Below the pieces are notes generated by a model. The model worked only from the letters and a program-made list of their open reading frames with translations. It was not told where the DNA came from and ran no database searches. The position numbers and the translations under genes are program-made. This document shows positions 33,393 through 45,400 of a DNA stretch of 64,000 nucleotides, piece by piece (positions within the stretch are counted from its first letter, which is position 1; every line of letters begins with the position of its first letter). The stretch is from Monosporascus cannonballus (taxonomy: Eukaryota > Ascomycota > Sordariomycetes > Xylariales), in NCBI GenBank assembly GCA_004154925.1, contig QJNS01000128.1, forward strand, positions 1-64,000, written 5' to 3'.

Positions 33393-36300
33393 ATGGAGGT
33401 GTCTCCAGTAAGACTGTCTCTGGACAGTCCTGACCCCAGGGACGCCTCACAGAACCAGGCGGCCGAAAACCCTGCCATTTCAAGCCAAGTCGAATACTTA
33501 CAACCTATCCAGGACTCTCAAGAGGTGGCCTACCAGTTCACTGAAGGAGACAACTCAATCGAGCAGTCTTCTCATATAGCACATCCACCCCAGCCACTCC
33601 AAGGCCGCCACCTCAGCCGGCCAGACGTCAATGAGCAAGAGGACTTCATGGCTACGTTTGAGTATGCCAAAGCTCCTTCTAGGAAGCCCGGTCCCAAATA
33701 CCCTGGTCTTGCCAGAGAGCCCCAGCCCTTTATGAGTGGATTCTTCCGTCAACTCAATGTTGGATCGCCAGCGGACACCGGTAGGCAAGGGCTCCAGGAG
33801 CCATCAGCGACAGATTATACGGACGGGCAGGAGACTATTTCACCAAATACGGACGAGAATCATGTTACGAAAGGCCAAGATTTCCCGCAGCTCCCTCCTA
33901 GTTATGGAGCCCCAGCACCAAAGAGAGAGAGACATGTCACTATGGGAGAGGCGAGCTGTTCGTCCAAGGCACAGCAGTCTACCATGTTCTCTACTGGTAA
34001 GAGGCACCACATGGAAATACCAGTGGAGTCCCCCGCCACCGGAGAGAACAGACATGCAGACGAGCTTCCAGATGACTCGTCTGAAAGATCAGTAGCCGAA
34101 TCGCAACAAAAGCCAAAGTCTGTTCCATTTAGAGACACACCGGGCTCAGGATCGAACCCAGGAAGTCCGCGCTCGCGCCTTAGACGCAAGGGTGCTTCGC
34201 CTCGCTTGAGTCAGCGACGTAAGCATCGTGCTGCTACTCCTGTATCAAGTGTTAAGCTGCCGAAGGCTCTTGCCATGTCTCGTGAGAGAGCTCTTGTGCA
34301 GATGACATCCCCACGCCGGGCGGCACCCGGAACGCGCCTACCGAAGTCTCCAGCTCGATCTGAGCCGAAGCCACCACTTGGACGCACCGCCCGCAAGACA
34401 CAAGATGCGGCTCGGGACATGGCGCCACCGCCTCGCAGCACACATAGAGATCGTCATGTCTTAGGAGGTGACCTTGCTTTTACTGGGCCCGCACGTAATA
34501 GAGTCATAGACATGCCTTATCATTCGGAGGCAACATATGCCATGCGCCATCAAAACCCAGTGCGTCCACCACCTCAGCATGCTGAGATGATACGACCAAG
34601 TTCTGAGGCCTCCAATATATCGAAACCCCGTGACCCACCCTCTCGAATTGTCAGCCAGTCCAGCTCTTTCCACCAACAGCCAGATCCTAATCTTGAAGAG
34701 TACAATCGACATCTCAGCGCTCTGTCAAAGAAATGGAACGCCCACTTTAGCTATGAGAAAAGGCTCGTAGATCGATATCAAGACAATGTCGTTAAATTAC
34801 AGGAAGAACTCGAGGACAGAGATGCTGTGATCCAGGAATGTCATGCGGAGATCGAAACTCGCGATGCTGAGATTGACACTCTAGAGAGGGAAAATGAGGA
34901 GCTCCTGGTTGCACGTCAGCAGATGGAGACCGACCTAAGTGAATCGTCACAGAGAGTTGCAACGATGGAAGAGAAGTTACGCTCCTACCGAGAGTGTTTG
35001 AATAACGCCATGCAGGAACAGCAGCAATTGTACAAACGCTGTAAGGAGAAGTGCAAGGAAACGATCACGGAAATCAAAGCAGAAGAAAAGGACCAGAAGG
35101 AGGCCCTAGAGAAAGCGCTTTCTTCTTCCGAATCAGTCAGGGTTTCTTTGCAATCAAAGATAGCGTCAGTCGTCCAAGAAGCAAGGAACCATTCAGAGCA
35201 GCGTAAGCGTCAACTTTCCTCCATACTTAGTGAACCGACTGACAATGTATAGTCGGGAGAACCATCACAGAACTTCAGACGAAGTTAGAGGAGCGTGAGA
35301 AAGAAGTCTCTCGAGAGCAGGAGCATGCCAACGACCTGCGAGCACAGCTTGACAAGGCCCAGAGCACCCATGAGCAGGCCCTTCAGTCCATAGTTTCAAA
35401 GAACCAAGAGATACTCCAGAAGTCAGACCGTCAGCATGGAACTATCGAGGAACTGAGGACACTCGCACAAGGACAGATCGAAAAGTATGTACTATGTCAT
35501 GATGCATTGATACATCTACTGACAGTGGATAGACTGAGCGGCATCCTCAAAGTCGTTGAAGGATCGAAGACAGAAAGAGGAGTGGACCCAGAAGCGTTGA
35601 CAAAGAGCCTGCAAGACTCGATGACCTTGACCATCTCAGGGTATGTATTTATTCCTTCTTAATGGCAGGAGTCAATACTGACTGTCAAAGTGCTCTGTCA
35701 GAGATGCAACAAGCCATACCTAACCGGGATTCACCCACTGAGACTATGGAGCAACTGAGCGAGAATATCGATTCAATCCGTTGCTTATGCGAAGGCCTCC
35801 ACGAACAATTGTGCAATTCAGAAGCTGCTTCGGATTGGCAAGAACGATTCCACCAAGTCAACTTGACGGCTCAAGCACAGATGCAACAGATCCAACAGTT
35901 AGACTACCACCTCCAACAGGCGACAGAAGGCCTGAATGCCCAGTCGGAAGAGAACAAAGAGCTCCAAGGCCGTCTGACTGAAATGAAAAACGAAGCTCGG
36001 GCCAACAAGGATTCGAATACGAAGATTGGGGACTTAATTAAACAGGCGGAGCGCCTGGAAACCGTACTCTCCGAGAAGGACGAGGTGATCAAGAAGTCAG
36101 AGGAAAAGATTAAGATCGCAGAAGAAAAGGTGAGAAACCAGGCTCACATGTTGGAAGAGAAAGAAGATCAGATTCACCGTGAAGTCGAAGAACACAAGCA
36201 AAGCCTCGAAACAGTTCTTGAGGAGAGAGCGAAGCTTCGCCAACATACAAAGGACTTAGAGAAGCGCATAGGCGACTTGATATGTGAGAATTCGCAACTA

Positions 36301-37368
36301 GAAGACGACCTTACCAAAGCTCGCCAGGAAATCTCGCTAAACCAGCATAATAATTCCCAACTGATGGGGGATCTTCTGACCGCTGAAGCTGAAAGAGAGT
36401 CCCTCAGACCAGGCCACAAGGAATGGAAGCGCACTCGAGTCGAAATTGTCCAGATCATCCAGATCTGCCAGAGCCTGAAGCGACTGGCTAAAGACAAGAC
36501 AAAGTCGGGAGAGATGGACGAGCGGTTGAAGGAGCTATTTGAAATCCAGAAAAGGCTCTCCGGAAAATCAGGAACCCAGGATGGCGAGTCAAGTCCCGAG
36601 CGTGAGCCTTCCCCGCTACGCCAACGCCAGGTCCTTCTGAAGGTACCGGGATCTTACGAGAGAGAAGTAGCGGTCTCTGTCCAGCGGGAAAGAGCCACAA
36701 GACGAAATTCAGGAGCTGTACGAGGCATCATGAAGCCGGCTGCCCGCAGCACATCGAAGGAGATGAGTGCGCCAACAGTAGCTGATCCCGCTGAACAAGC
36801 TAAAACCCCGGGGGCGACAAAACCGATCACTAGACCTAGATTTGCCAGACGCGGATCCCAGACGACTCCCGCGATACATAGCAGCTATAATCGGCCCGTG
36901 GCCGGAGCGGTGGCGCCCGGTAAGCTCAAAAAAGAGGGAGACGACGGAGCAGATGATGCAATTGGCCGGGGATCAACTACTAAAGTCCCTGTTAACAACC
37001 GCCGCCGACCAACGAAGGACCTAAGTGGCGACATAAACTCGCCGCCGAAGAAACGCCAGCGAGGCTCTACAAACACGGCAGATCAAAAGACCAAACTTAG
37101 CCAATCAATGTCGGAATATTTCCCTGACCCAAGCCGAGAAGTGCCGGACTCACAGTCTAGTTTTACCACCGCAGGCCAAAAGACTAAACTTAGCCGATCA
37201 ATGCCGGGACTATTCCCCGACCCAAGCCGAGAAGTGCCAGACTCACAACCCAGCTCAACGTCGATGCCGGTACAGCCAGAGGCCCTTTCCTCGGGGACTA
37301 GACATCACCGAAGGCTGTCCGGACTGGTCACTTATGGATCTCAATCGTCCAATTCAGCTCGTACCTAA
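33393..37368 (+). CDS. Large coiled-coil protein of unknown function
   Basis: Exons are 33393-35202, 35253-35484, 35533-35640 and 35691-37368, encoding about 1275 aa from ATG 33393 (MEVSPVRLSLDSPDPR). Three introns of 50, 48 and 50 nt each restore frame exactly and keep the coiled coil uninterrupted. Residues 1-430 are polar, Pro/Ser-rich and basic in part (SPRSRLRRKGASPRLSQRRK). Residues about 440-1000 are heptad-rich coiled coil, broken at the exon 3/4 region. The C-terminal 280 residues are again disordered and basic, and include KKRQRGS and two tandem copies of about 30 residues ending FPDPSREVPDSQ. The shape resembles cytoskeletal, kinetochore or chromosome-axis proteins, but I recognise no family signature and assign no function. 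Confidence 0.78.
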
Positions 37369-38044
37369 GACCAAACCTCTGCCATTTTGTCCGCAGCTAT
37401 GCGATCTAAGCATAGCGGATCATCGGTTCTTTCTTCGCAAACTATGAGTGCCATAGAGGCAAAGATGGCGAGGATGTGTGGTAAAAATTGTTGAACAAGA
37501 GCAGTACAAGCAAGATGTGGACATTGTCCAGGACCAGATATTTCACCGAAATTTTGCTAACAGGTAGTCTGGGTTTGAGTATACGACAAACTAATGCTGC
37601 TTGATTCTTTCCGTTGCTTTCTTTGGCCGGTGTGGCGTTGCGAGGTGGCGGATCAGTGTATCTAGCTGTATAGTGGGTGCGATGAGAGAAGGAGCAGATG
37701 GAGAGATAGGCCTTATGCTTTATCCTGGCTCAGGTGGTAGGCAAGTATTTAGAGCTGATCATAATCGCAATCATTGCTCCAAACGTGTGCCATGGTATGC
37801 GTTCGTGAACCAGTTCAGGCATCTGAATGACGCCAAGCTGAATATGATACACTTTATGTACATGTGCCCCGGAGGTGCAAGCCGTTGCACGCCGTAAGCC
37901 AGTTCTGTTCTCTACCTCTTCGTATGCAATTCTAACCCTTGAGTGGTGTCGTCTTAAGTCGAATTAAGTCCAAGGTAGCCCCTGGTTAGATCTCCCGTCT
38001 GCCGTCGGCCAAGGAGCATCGTACTCGTAGCATTTGGGTTTGCC
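37369..38044. other. Convergent intergenic region, no gene supported
   Basis: These are 676 bases between the 3' ends of the coiled-coil gene and the bL33m gene. The plus frame at 37601-37897 has no family features. Both 3' untranslated regions should lie here. Confidence 0.45.
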
Positions 38045-38605
38045 TCATTTTGCTTTTCGCTTCTGCTCGAGGAAGAGCACCTTTTTGCGCACTGGAAAAG
38101 AGCATACGTCAGCAGGGAGGCTCTCGAATAGCAGCCTCGTCGCAGGTGCTAGTCAATCAGCGTCGCTCCGGGGGCTTCTGAGGGCATCTTCTTCGTCCTC
38201 CTGAGCTCCCCGGCGAATTACCGCTCATGGTCATGACTCGACTTCGGTATCACATGCCGGACCACGTGGGGACGCCCGGGGGGCTTGAGTTGGGATTGGA
38301 GGAGGATACAAGGAGTCGAGGGGCATCCCGCACAACGCGGGTGGGCGGGCTGGCAGATTTGACGATCGATAGTGTATCGACCCAGGTAGACGTACCGACG
38401 GGGTCGTATTTCAGCATGCTCATGGGCCGCGACGTGCGCGGGCGCGCGAATGTGTAGAAGAAGCCCGTCATGGCCATGGAGATCAGGCGCACGGAGATGA
38501 TGCGGGATTTCGCTGGGCGGAGGCTCTAGTTAGCGCTCTTCTCCGCTTGCGCGCCTCTATGACGGGGATCGATCGTCGGCCGGCGTGCGTACCTTTCTTC
38601 GCCAT
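38045..38605 (-). CDS. Mitochondrial ribosomal protein bL33m
   Basis: Exons are 38605-38593, 38512-38396 and 38091-38045, encoding about 58 aa. The first exon is only 13 nt (MAKK plus one base). The protein reads [16 protein letters not shown], then MSMLKYDPV joined to [15 protein letters not shown], the classic bacterial/mitochondrial L33 pattern and length. It belongs to the mitochondrial large ribosomal subunit (yeast counterpart Mrpl39). Intron 1 is 80 nt (GTACGC, CTAAC branch, CCAG). Intron 2 is 304 nt, long for this genome, and contains an open frame that simple ORF calling would take as the protein's C-terminus. Both junctions restore frame exactly and rebuild the conserved [15 protein letters not shown] core, so the model is well supported despite the small size. 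Confidence 0.92.
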
Positions 38606-39605
38606 ATTGGGCTTCGGGAGGTTACGTGGTTGCTTTTGCCCGAAGCTCCCCCCTCGTCTCGGGTCCTCTCTGCCTTAGACGAAAGGCTCGCTGGATTGAG
38701 GTTCGGCATTGGGAATTTTTGGTGGGGCTTCGGGGCTTGGCGGTGGTGGTGTGGCTGTGTAGCCGGTTAGGTGGTTTAGGCGATTCGCTGGTGCTCAAGC
38801 CACAGGATGGAGAAACCGCTGAAAGGGGTTCGTGCAATTGATATCGGATACTTCGTAAAGGCCACGGGACAACACACCTCTATCAACTTTTCGGAGGCCC
38901 TTGTTGCCGCGTTGCCTGCAACGGAAATATGTTCCCCTTTGCGGGCGACAATATGGTTTAACTCACGATGACTAGTATGAATGTCGATCAACTTTCAGAA
39001 AACTGTTAGGTGTTGCTGTCTTACGGCCTTCGAGTCTTGGACGGGATTAGGCGGCTTCAGGGCGACTTCGGGGTGATGACTCGGTCAGCCAGCTGCCAGC
39101 CTAGACCATACCTTTCAGCAACACTCACACTGGTGACAACTAGTCCGGACTCGCTCTCATATTCCCGAGGCGATATGGCAAAAGTCCTTTGTCTCGGGTG
39201 GACTTTCCTAAAATAGGAATTGCCTACCCCTTTCCCAGGCTGGGCATCTACCCCATACGCAATGCTCTTAGCCAATCACAACTCTCCAATTTGAAGCTCA
39301 ATCTGTGTGTACACTCCTCTAGGCTGCAGGAGGTATTGACACCAAGTGCTCAAGCGTGGGCCTTGGATCCAATGGTAGCATGAGACTGCGATCATATACT
39401 ACTTGACTCATAGTTCGGTGTTGCATGACATTGATATAAACAGGCATACCGTCACCGCTGTCCCGCGGGGCTCATCACTAGACACCCGAGTTATCATTTT
39501 CTAGGAGTACGGGAAGCATCAAGTCTTCAGCAGGACAAGCGGACAACGGGCTTTGAAAAACACCTCAGAGAGTATCATTAACTCGAAATTCCCTAAACCT
39601 GCAAC
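38606..39605. promoter_or_regulatory. Divergent region between bL33m and the FMN-binding protein gene
   Basis: This is 1.0 kb that should contain both promoters. Minus frames such as 39057-39275 and 38776-38991 have no family features. No RNA gene was recognised. Confidence 0.4.
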
Positions 39606-40519
39606 ATGCCGTCACAAACCCTGGAATACCCTGAACAGCCCTACAGCAAGGTCAACCGACATAATGAACGAGGTGAATTCCGACTCGATACTCCTTACCA
39701 TCAAAGGTACCCGACTTGCTAACGAGCCTGCAACGGAAAGCGTCGTACGCCCTGGAGACCATTCACCACATCATCAATACAAGTCCCGTTCTCCATGTGT
39801 CCTTCAACACCCCCCACTCCCCCTTCCCCACGATACTTCCCATGATCGGGCAGATGGGGTCATTCTCGCGCCCCAGCGCGGATACAGGTGACGTGCTGGA
39901 CCTCTACCTCCACGGCTACGTGTCGTCGCAGATCATGAACCTGGCGCGCGGGAGCGGGGGTAAGGACGGTGACGGCGATGTGAGCAGCATGGAGCGTGGC
40001 TTACCGCTCAGCGTTGCCGCTACGCACGTGGACGGCCTCGTGCTCTCGCTGACCCCTAACTCGCACAGCTACAATTACCGCTCGGCGGTGGTGTTCGGGC
40101 GCGGGGTGCCGGTCACCGACGCGGCCGAGAAGTTGTGGGCCATGGAGCTTATCACCAACGGTGTGGTGCGCGACCGCTGGCGCCACACGCGCGTGCCGCC
40201 TACGCCCGCCGAGATGCAGAGCACCGCCGTCCTGCGCGTCGCCGTCGCCGCCGGCAGCGCCAAGATCCGCACCGGCATGCCGTGCGGCGAGAGTCGCGAA
40301 GACGCCGGGGACCCCGCCCTCGCCGCCCGCGTCTGGACCGGCGTCGTGCCCTTTCACCTCGTTGCCGAGGAGCCCCGGCCCGCCCCCGGGAACGGCGTCC
40401 CGCAGGTCCCGGCCTACCTTGGGGAGTACGTGGCTGACTTCAATGACCACGCGAAGAAGACCGCCCTCGAAGCCGCTACTACACCGATGAAGCCGAAACC
40501 GAGGAGTGGTGATGATTAG
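39606..40519 (+). CDS. FMN-binding split-barrel protein (pyridoxamine 5'-phosphate oxidase-like)
   Basis: Exons are 39606-39672 and 39741-40519, encoding about 281 aa from ATG 39606 (MPSQTLEYPEQPYSKVNR). The 68-nt intron (GTGAAT, CTAAC branch, AAAG) joins NERA to SYALETIHHIINTSPVLH. That gives the order expected for fungal flavin-nucleotide-binding family members, in which a conserved Arg-x-x-Tyr...Thr-Ile-His segment precedes the first barrel strand. Other family blocks are LPMIGQMGSF near 55-65, YLHGYVSSQIMNLAR near 78-92, HSYNYRSAVVFG near 130-141, AEKLWAMELITN near 149-160, and VWTGVVPFHL near 222-231. Such proteins bind FMN and are often annotated as PNPOx-like or nitroreductase-like; the true substrate is unknown. 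It is the last intact gene before the AT-rich block, about 0.5 kb away, and remains free of RIP-type stops. Confidence 0.85.
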
Positions 40520-41045
40520 ATGTGAATTTCGTCTGCTGGTTGTGCGATGACTTTCCATGTAGATGGATCTTAATTATCCCTGAGGATAGCCAGGTTCAGG
40601 ACTCGGGATAGCGACATGTAACGGATACATATTCACGGAGAAACAGAGAAGACATAGCTCCAAAATGTCGGAATAGGGTGTGTCGATCACCTCCGTGTTT
40701 CAATGGATCATGCCAAAACACTTCATCAAATCAGAGAAGTGGTAGCAATTGCATTAGTGAATACGAGGAGCGCTAATTTAATGAAGGTTAAGCTAATAAA
40801 ACATCTTCTACGTCTCTGGACTGTGTAGACCGATTACTCAGATGAAGGAGGGGCGAGAGAGATATATGGCCCTAACCTGTGTGAGATATCGTGTCGGTTG
40901 TGAAACCTGTCTCGTCCCGTTCGTTTCGGTTAAAGAGATATGTCGTATTTCGGCATTAATGGTTAGCATGAGACTGTCTCGTAGCTACCCGGGTATTTTT
41001 AATCACCCATTATGACGTCTGCTTACCATATGAAGTTAGGCGCAG
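40520..41045. other. Transition zone between genic and AT-rich DNA
   Basis: This contains the 3' flank of the FMN-binding protein gene. Composition is still fairly balanced until about 41045, where it turns abruptly AT-rich (long A/T runs, frequent TAA) and stays so to the window end. No gene is seen. Confidence 0.6.
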
Positions 41046-42245
41046 TTTGAACTTTTTTTAAGTATTAGTTTTCTAGCTCGCGTTAGTAATACTAGTAAAT
41101 AAAACAATACTAAAATTACTTCTTTTAGAGCCAAAACTCGTTGAATAAAGAAATATAATTTTACTTAAATTTTTTGGTTTATAATATTTTAAATGTTTCG
41201 AGTAGTTTTAATATAAAGTAATACTATTTACGATTTACTTTTACGACTTAACGGATTAAAGCTTCGAAAACAGTCGAGCCAAAAAACTAAGCCTTGTTTA
41301 AAACAAGATTACGTAATATACGTCTAATTAAAAAATAATCAAACGTAATAAAACGACTATTTAATCAATTATTGCTAAATCAAAAAAAATATAAAAACTA
41401 AAAGATAATATATAAGTGAATTAATTTTTTATAATTTAAAAAATATTACTTTATAATTTATTTTATTTGCTTAAAATATACTTTATTTTATGAAATGTAA
41501 ATAAAATCTTTATTATTTATATTTTATAGTACTTTTATTAATATAAATCCGTATAATTAAAATTTAATACTTTGTTAAACTTTAAACAATATTTTTTTTT
41601 AAATACTATATCAATTTCTATTATTAATATTACGATACTAATTTAGCTTTATATAAAAATTAAATAACTTAAAAACTATTTTTAGTAATTTACGGCTCAA
41701 GTAAAAGTTGCTGTAATATAAAATAATGCTTCGAAATACGAAATCAAAAACCCAATCTTATTATAAAAAAGAAAATTTTCGAAGTTTTCTAATCTAGGTA
41801 CGAACTTATCTTAAGATTTAAGACTTGAATAAAATATCGGATTAAATCTATACAGTTATAATCTTACGAAAAATGTCTTGGATTAATTCGAATCCGTTAT
41901 AAGAAATCATTTTAAAAAAGTAAGTTTAATCGAGAAAAAATGATTATAGAAGGGTTTTCTCATTTTGTCAGTTTTAAAAATATTTTAAAAGTTAATTTTA
42001 AAAGTCTTAATTTAAAAAATACTGCTATATAGTAAATTGTATAATTACGATAAAAAGAACCTGGGTTAAAAAGCCCGATTATATCTATAAATCTTATAAT
42101 TAAAATAAAATAAACCAACTATAAAAGCGATAATCTAATTGATATATTTTTTAAAAAAAAAGTAGAAATAGCTTCAAAAAGAAAATTATTGAATTATGCT
42201 ATTTAACTACGTTCAGTAAGCATCTTTCAAAAGCTGTTTTAAAAG
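41046..42245 (+). mobile_element. RIP-degraded relic fragment related to elements A and B
   Basis: The sequence is very AT-rich with no open frame. Short collinear similarities to the LTR 3' end and the gag-side sequence of the downstream family can be seen. ATTAATATAAATCCGTATAA near 41540, and GTTAAACTTTAAACAATATT near 41574, match the LTR end and start of the internal region. AATTCGAATCCGTTATAAGA near 41888 matches both copies near 51224 and 55669. TAATTACGATAAAAA near 42040 matches about 51383 and 55826. This suggests a truncated third copy that ends where element 1 inserted. The match is by eye only. Confidence 0.45.
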
Positions 42246-42451
42246 TGTGAGAATACAGCCCCTATGAGGATAAGGCTGGTAGTCGACCAGCCACCAATCA
42301 GCCACCGACTCACTTACTAATATAAATCCACTATTTGGCAGCTAATGGAAAACGCCAAATGAAAATAACTTAATACAATTATTTCTTAAAATCTGTTTTA
42401 CGATTAATCGGAAATCACCTTATCCAGCTTATAGCTATCCATTATCTTACA
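42246..42451 (+). repeat. 5' LTR of element 1
   Basis: 206 bp, starting TGTGAG and ending CTTACA. It is identical in length to the 3' copy and differs from it mainly by C/T and G/A changes. It is noticeably less mutated than the 3' copy (for example GCCCCTATGAGG here, CTTTTATAAAG there). Confidence 0.85.
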
Positions 42452-45400
42452 ATTCTTTTATTTATTATAAAGGATAACGCGGTAATTATTAGAAACAAAG
42501 CTCGCCAACTGTAAAATAAACCTAAATTACCAGTTAAAAAGATCGCCGATCGGAACCTAACTAACGAACAATCGATTATAATACGGGAACAGATAAAAAA
42601 GCCTATAACAAAACCCTAACGGACAAAAAACCATAATTCTCGGGATCCCGAATTACTTTATATATATAATAAAGATACGTCCTAATAATTATTAATTAAA
42701 CGGTCGGAAAATAAATATAATATAATAAACGCCTTCCAAAATTTAACGCCAAAAAATTAAATCCTTTAATAATAACCAGATTTTAAAAATTATTCGTTAA
42801 TAAAAGAAATAATATTTGGAATTACTTTAATAATTGGCCGAATAATAAATAATAACATAAGTTAAAAAAACAAAATTTTATAAGTTAATTATAATATTAT
42901 CGCAAAAGCTTAAAAACGATAAACAAATACCGCATTATAATTGCCCGAAGTTTTCCGAACGCGCGTTAATTTAAAAAAATTAAATAAAAGCTATTACGGA
43001 AATTTACGTCAAAAAGCTAAAACAAAATGCCTTTATTTATATCCAATAAACCATAAGTTATATGGACGTTTTTATTATAAACGCGTAACGATTATATTAC
43101 GTTACGCTTAATTATTTTAATTACAGAATAAAATTAAAAATGAAAAATTTATAAATTTTTATTAGGAAAAATTACGTAAATGTTAACTTTCTCGATAAGA
43201 AATATAAGGAATAATTTATGGAATTACGATAATAATCCGATTAATCATTATTAAACTTTTACGTTAAATAAAGGCTTTTAATTTATAAAATAAAGTTTAT
43301 AAATATTTTCAATCCGGAAAACAATTAAGATAATAAGTATTTTATTTTTAATTTCTTTTATAAATTAATATTAAAATTATAAAATATTTTGTTGCAAAAA
43401 TATTAAATTAAAACGAATTAATAACGTAATAAATAAGGTAAAACGCTATTAAGACGCCTAGAAAAAACAAAAAAAACCGATTATTTTTTGTCAAAAATAT
43501 TAATAAGGATAAACGATTTTACTTTAACGCTTTCGGGAAAAAATATCCTTAAAACAAATTAAAAGCATTACGTAAAAATAATAAGAACCGTAAACATTTT
43601 TATATTCGAAAAGCAAATAATTGCCGATTTAATTTTAATTAAAATAAATCCGTATGACTTAATATTTTTAATTTTTATAAGGGCTTATTTAAATATTATA
43701 ATTATGGAAAGCCAAGTTATAAAAACATAAATTATAAATTAAAAAAATACGAAAACTCTATTATCCCGATTATACAGAAACCGATTTCCGAAAATCGTAT
43801 AAAACATTATAATATATAACGATAAATCAAATTAATTCCTAAACGTAAACCTAAAAAAAGAACTAGAATAAATATATACATTTAATCTATTTCGGCTAAT
43901 AATTACACAACGGTCGGAATAAAGCTATTTTTTAAAAAAAGGGTATTTATTAAGAAAAATACAGGAAATATAGCGGTACAAATAAATATGGATACCGGAA
44001 TACAAATAAATATTATAAGTAAAAAATTAATAAAAAAATTTAATTTTTAATTAGTTTCCGTAAATATTCCGGGCCTTATTAACGTTAACGACATATATAT
44101 TAAATATTATAAGACTTACGAAACTTTTTTAATATAATAAATAATAACGAAAATAAACGAAAATTTAAATAAATTTATTTTATAATATGCCGTAATTAAA
44201 AAACGTCCGATTTTTTAATATTTAAATTCGGAATAAGTAAATATAAAATTCTGTTAAATATAATTACGTATTAATAGTTATATAAATTATTACAAAAAGT
44301 TAATAAATATAAAATCGCAAATTTAACGCTTTCTGGTAAGCAAATTTATATTATTAATCTTATAGGCTTAACCGAAAAATTAGATATTTCGGAATTCAGA
44401 AATTAATAAAAACGGAGGTTAACCGATTTCCTTATATGCCTAAAAAGTTTCTAGCAAATATATTCCGAAAAAATAACGAAAAAAATATTTTAATTATTAA
44501 AAGCAAAATATATAATAAACTTAATCCTAAGAAAAACGTTTTTATTCGGCCCAATTTATCTTATTTCAAAACTTTTAAAAAGGATATTCGAAAAATATAT
44601 CCGAAAAAACCTAAAAATAAGCTGGATACGTTATTCGAAAACAGACGTAAAAACATTAATATTATTTATACTTAAAAAAAACAGCAATTTTCAATAATAC
44701 GTTAATTATAAAGAGTTAAATCGGGTAACGATAAAAAACCGATATTTTTTATTCTTAATTTCCAAAATAATAAATTACTTAAAATTAATTAAAGTATTTT
44801 CGAAAATTAATTTTAAAAATATTTATTATTATATTAAAATTAAAAAAAGCGATTAATAAAAACCTGTTTTCTAAATATAATATAAATAATTTAAATATAC
44901 AGTTATATATTTAACTTTACTAATACGCCAATTACGTTTTAAGCCTATATATATAAAGCATTAATTAAATTAATTAATTATATATATATAATATATTTAA
45001 ATAATATAAGTATTTATTCGAATAACGAAAAAAAATATACGAAATATTTCTAGCTAATTTACCAACGGTTATTATAATATTAATTATTTATCTAAACGTT
45101 TAAATGCAAATTTTTCAAAATAAAATAAAGTTTTTAAAATTTATAATTAATACCAACAATTTAAAAATAGACCGTTAACGGGTTAATATTATCGAAATAT
45201 GGTTAAACTCAAAATTAATTTATAATAATTAAATATTTTTGGAATTCGTAAGTTTTTATTAAAAATTTATCGCCTATTATTTACGTATTATTAAACTTAT
45301 TATTAAGCTTTTAAAAAAACGTAAGGTAAAAAAAAATAACGGAATTTCGGTAGCCCGAAAAAATTAAAAAAGCGCTCCGAAACTTAAAAAATACCTTTTA

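Noticed and set aside
39553..39891. 112-codon frame at the start of the FMN-binding protein gene
   Set aside because: It is out of frame with the conserved protein; the spliced model 39606-39672 plus 39741-40519 explains the locus.
44436..44675. 79-codon Lys/Asn-rich frame inside element 1
   Set aside because: It lies between protease and reverse transcriptase regions of a RIP-mutated pol gene and is a surviving fragment of it, not a separate gene.
44975..45000. Alternating TA runs in the AT-rich block as possible origins, centromere or telomere repeats
   Set aside because: They are short and scattered within identifiable retrotransposons, which is expected from RIP; there is no telomeric repeat array.
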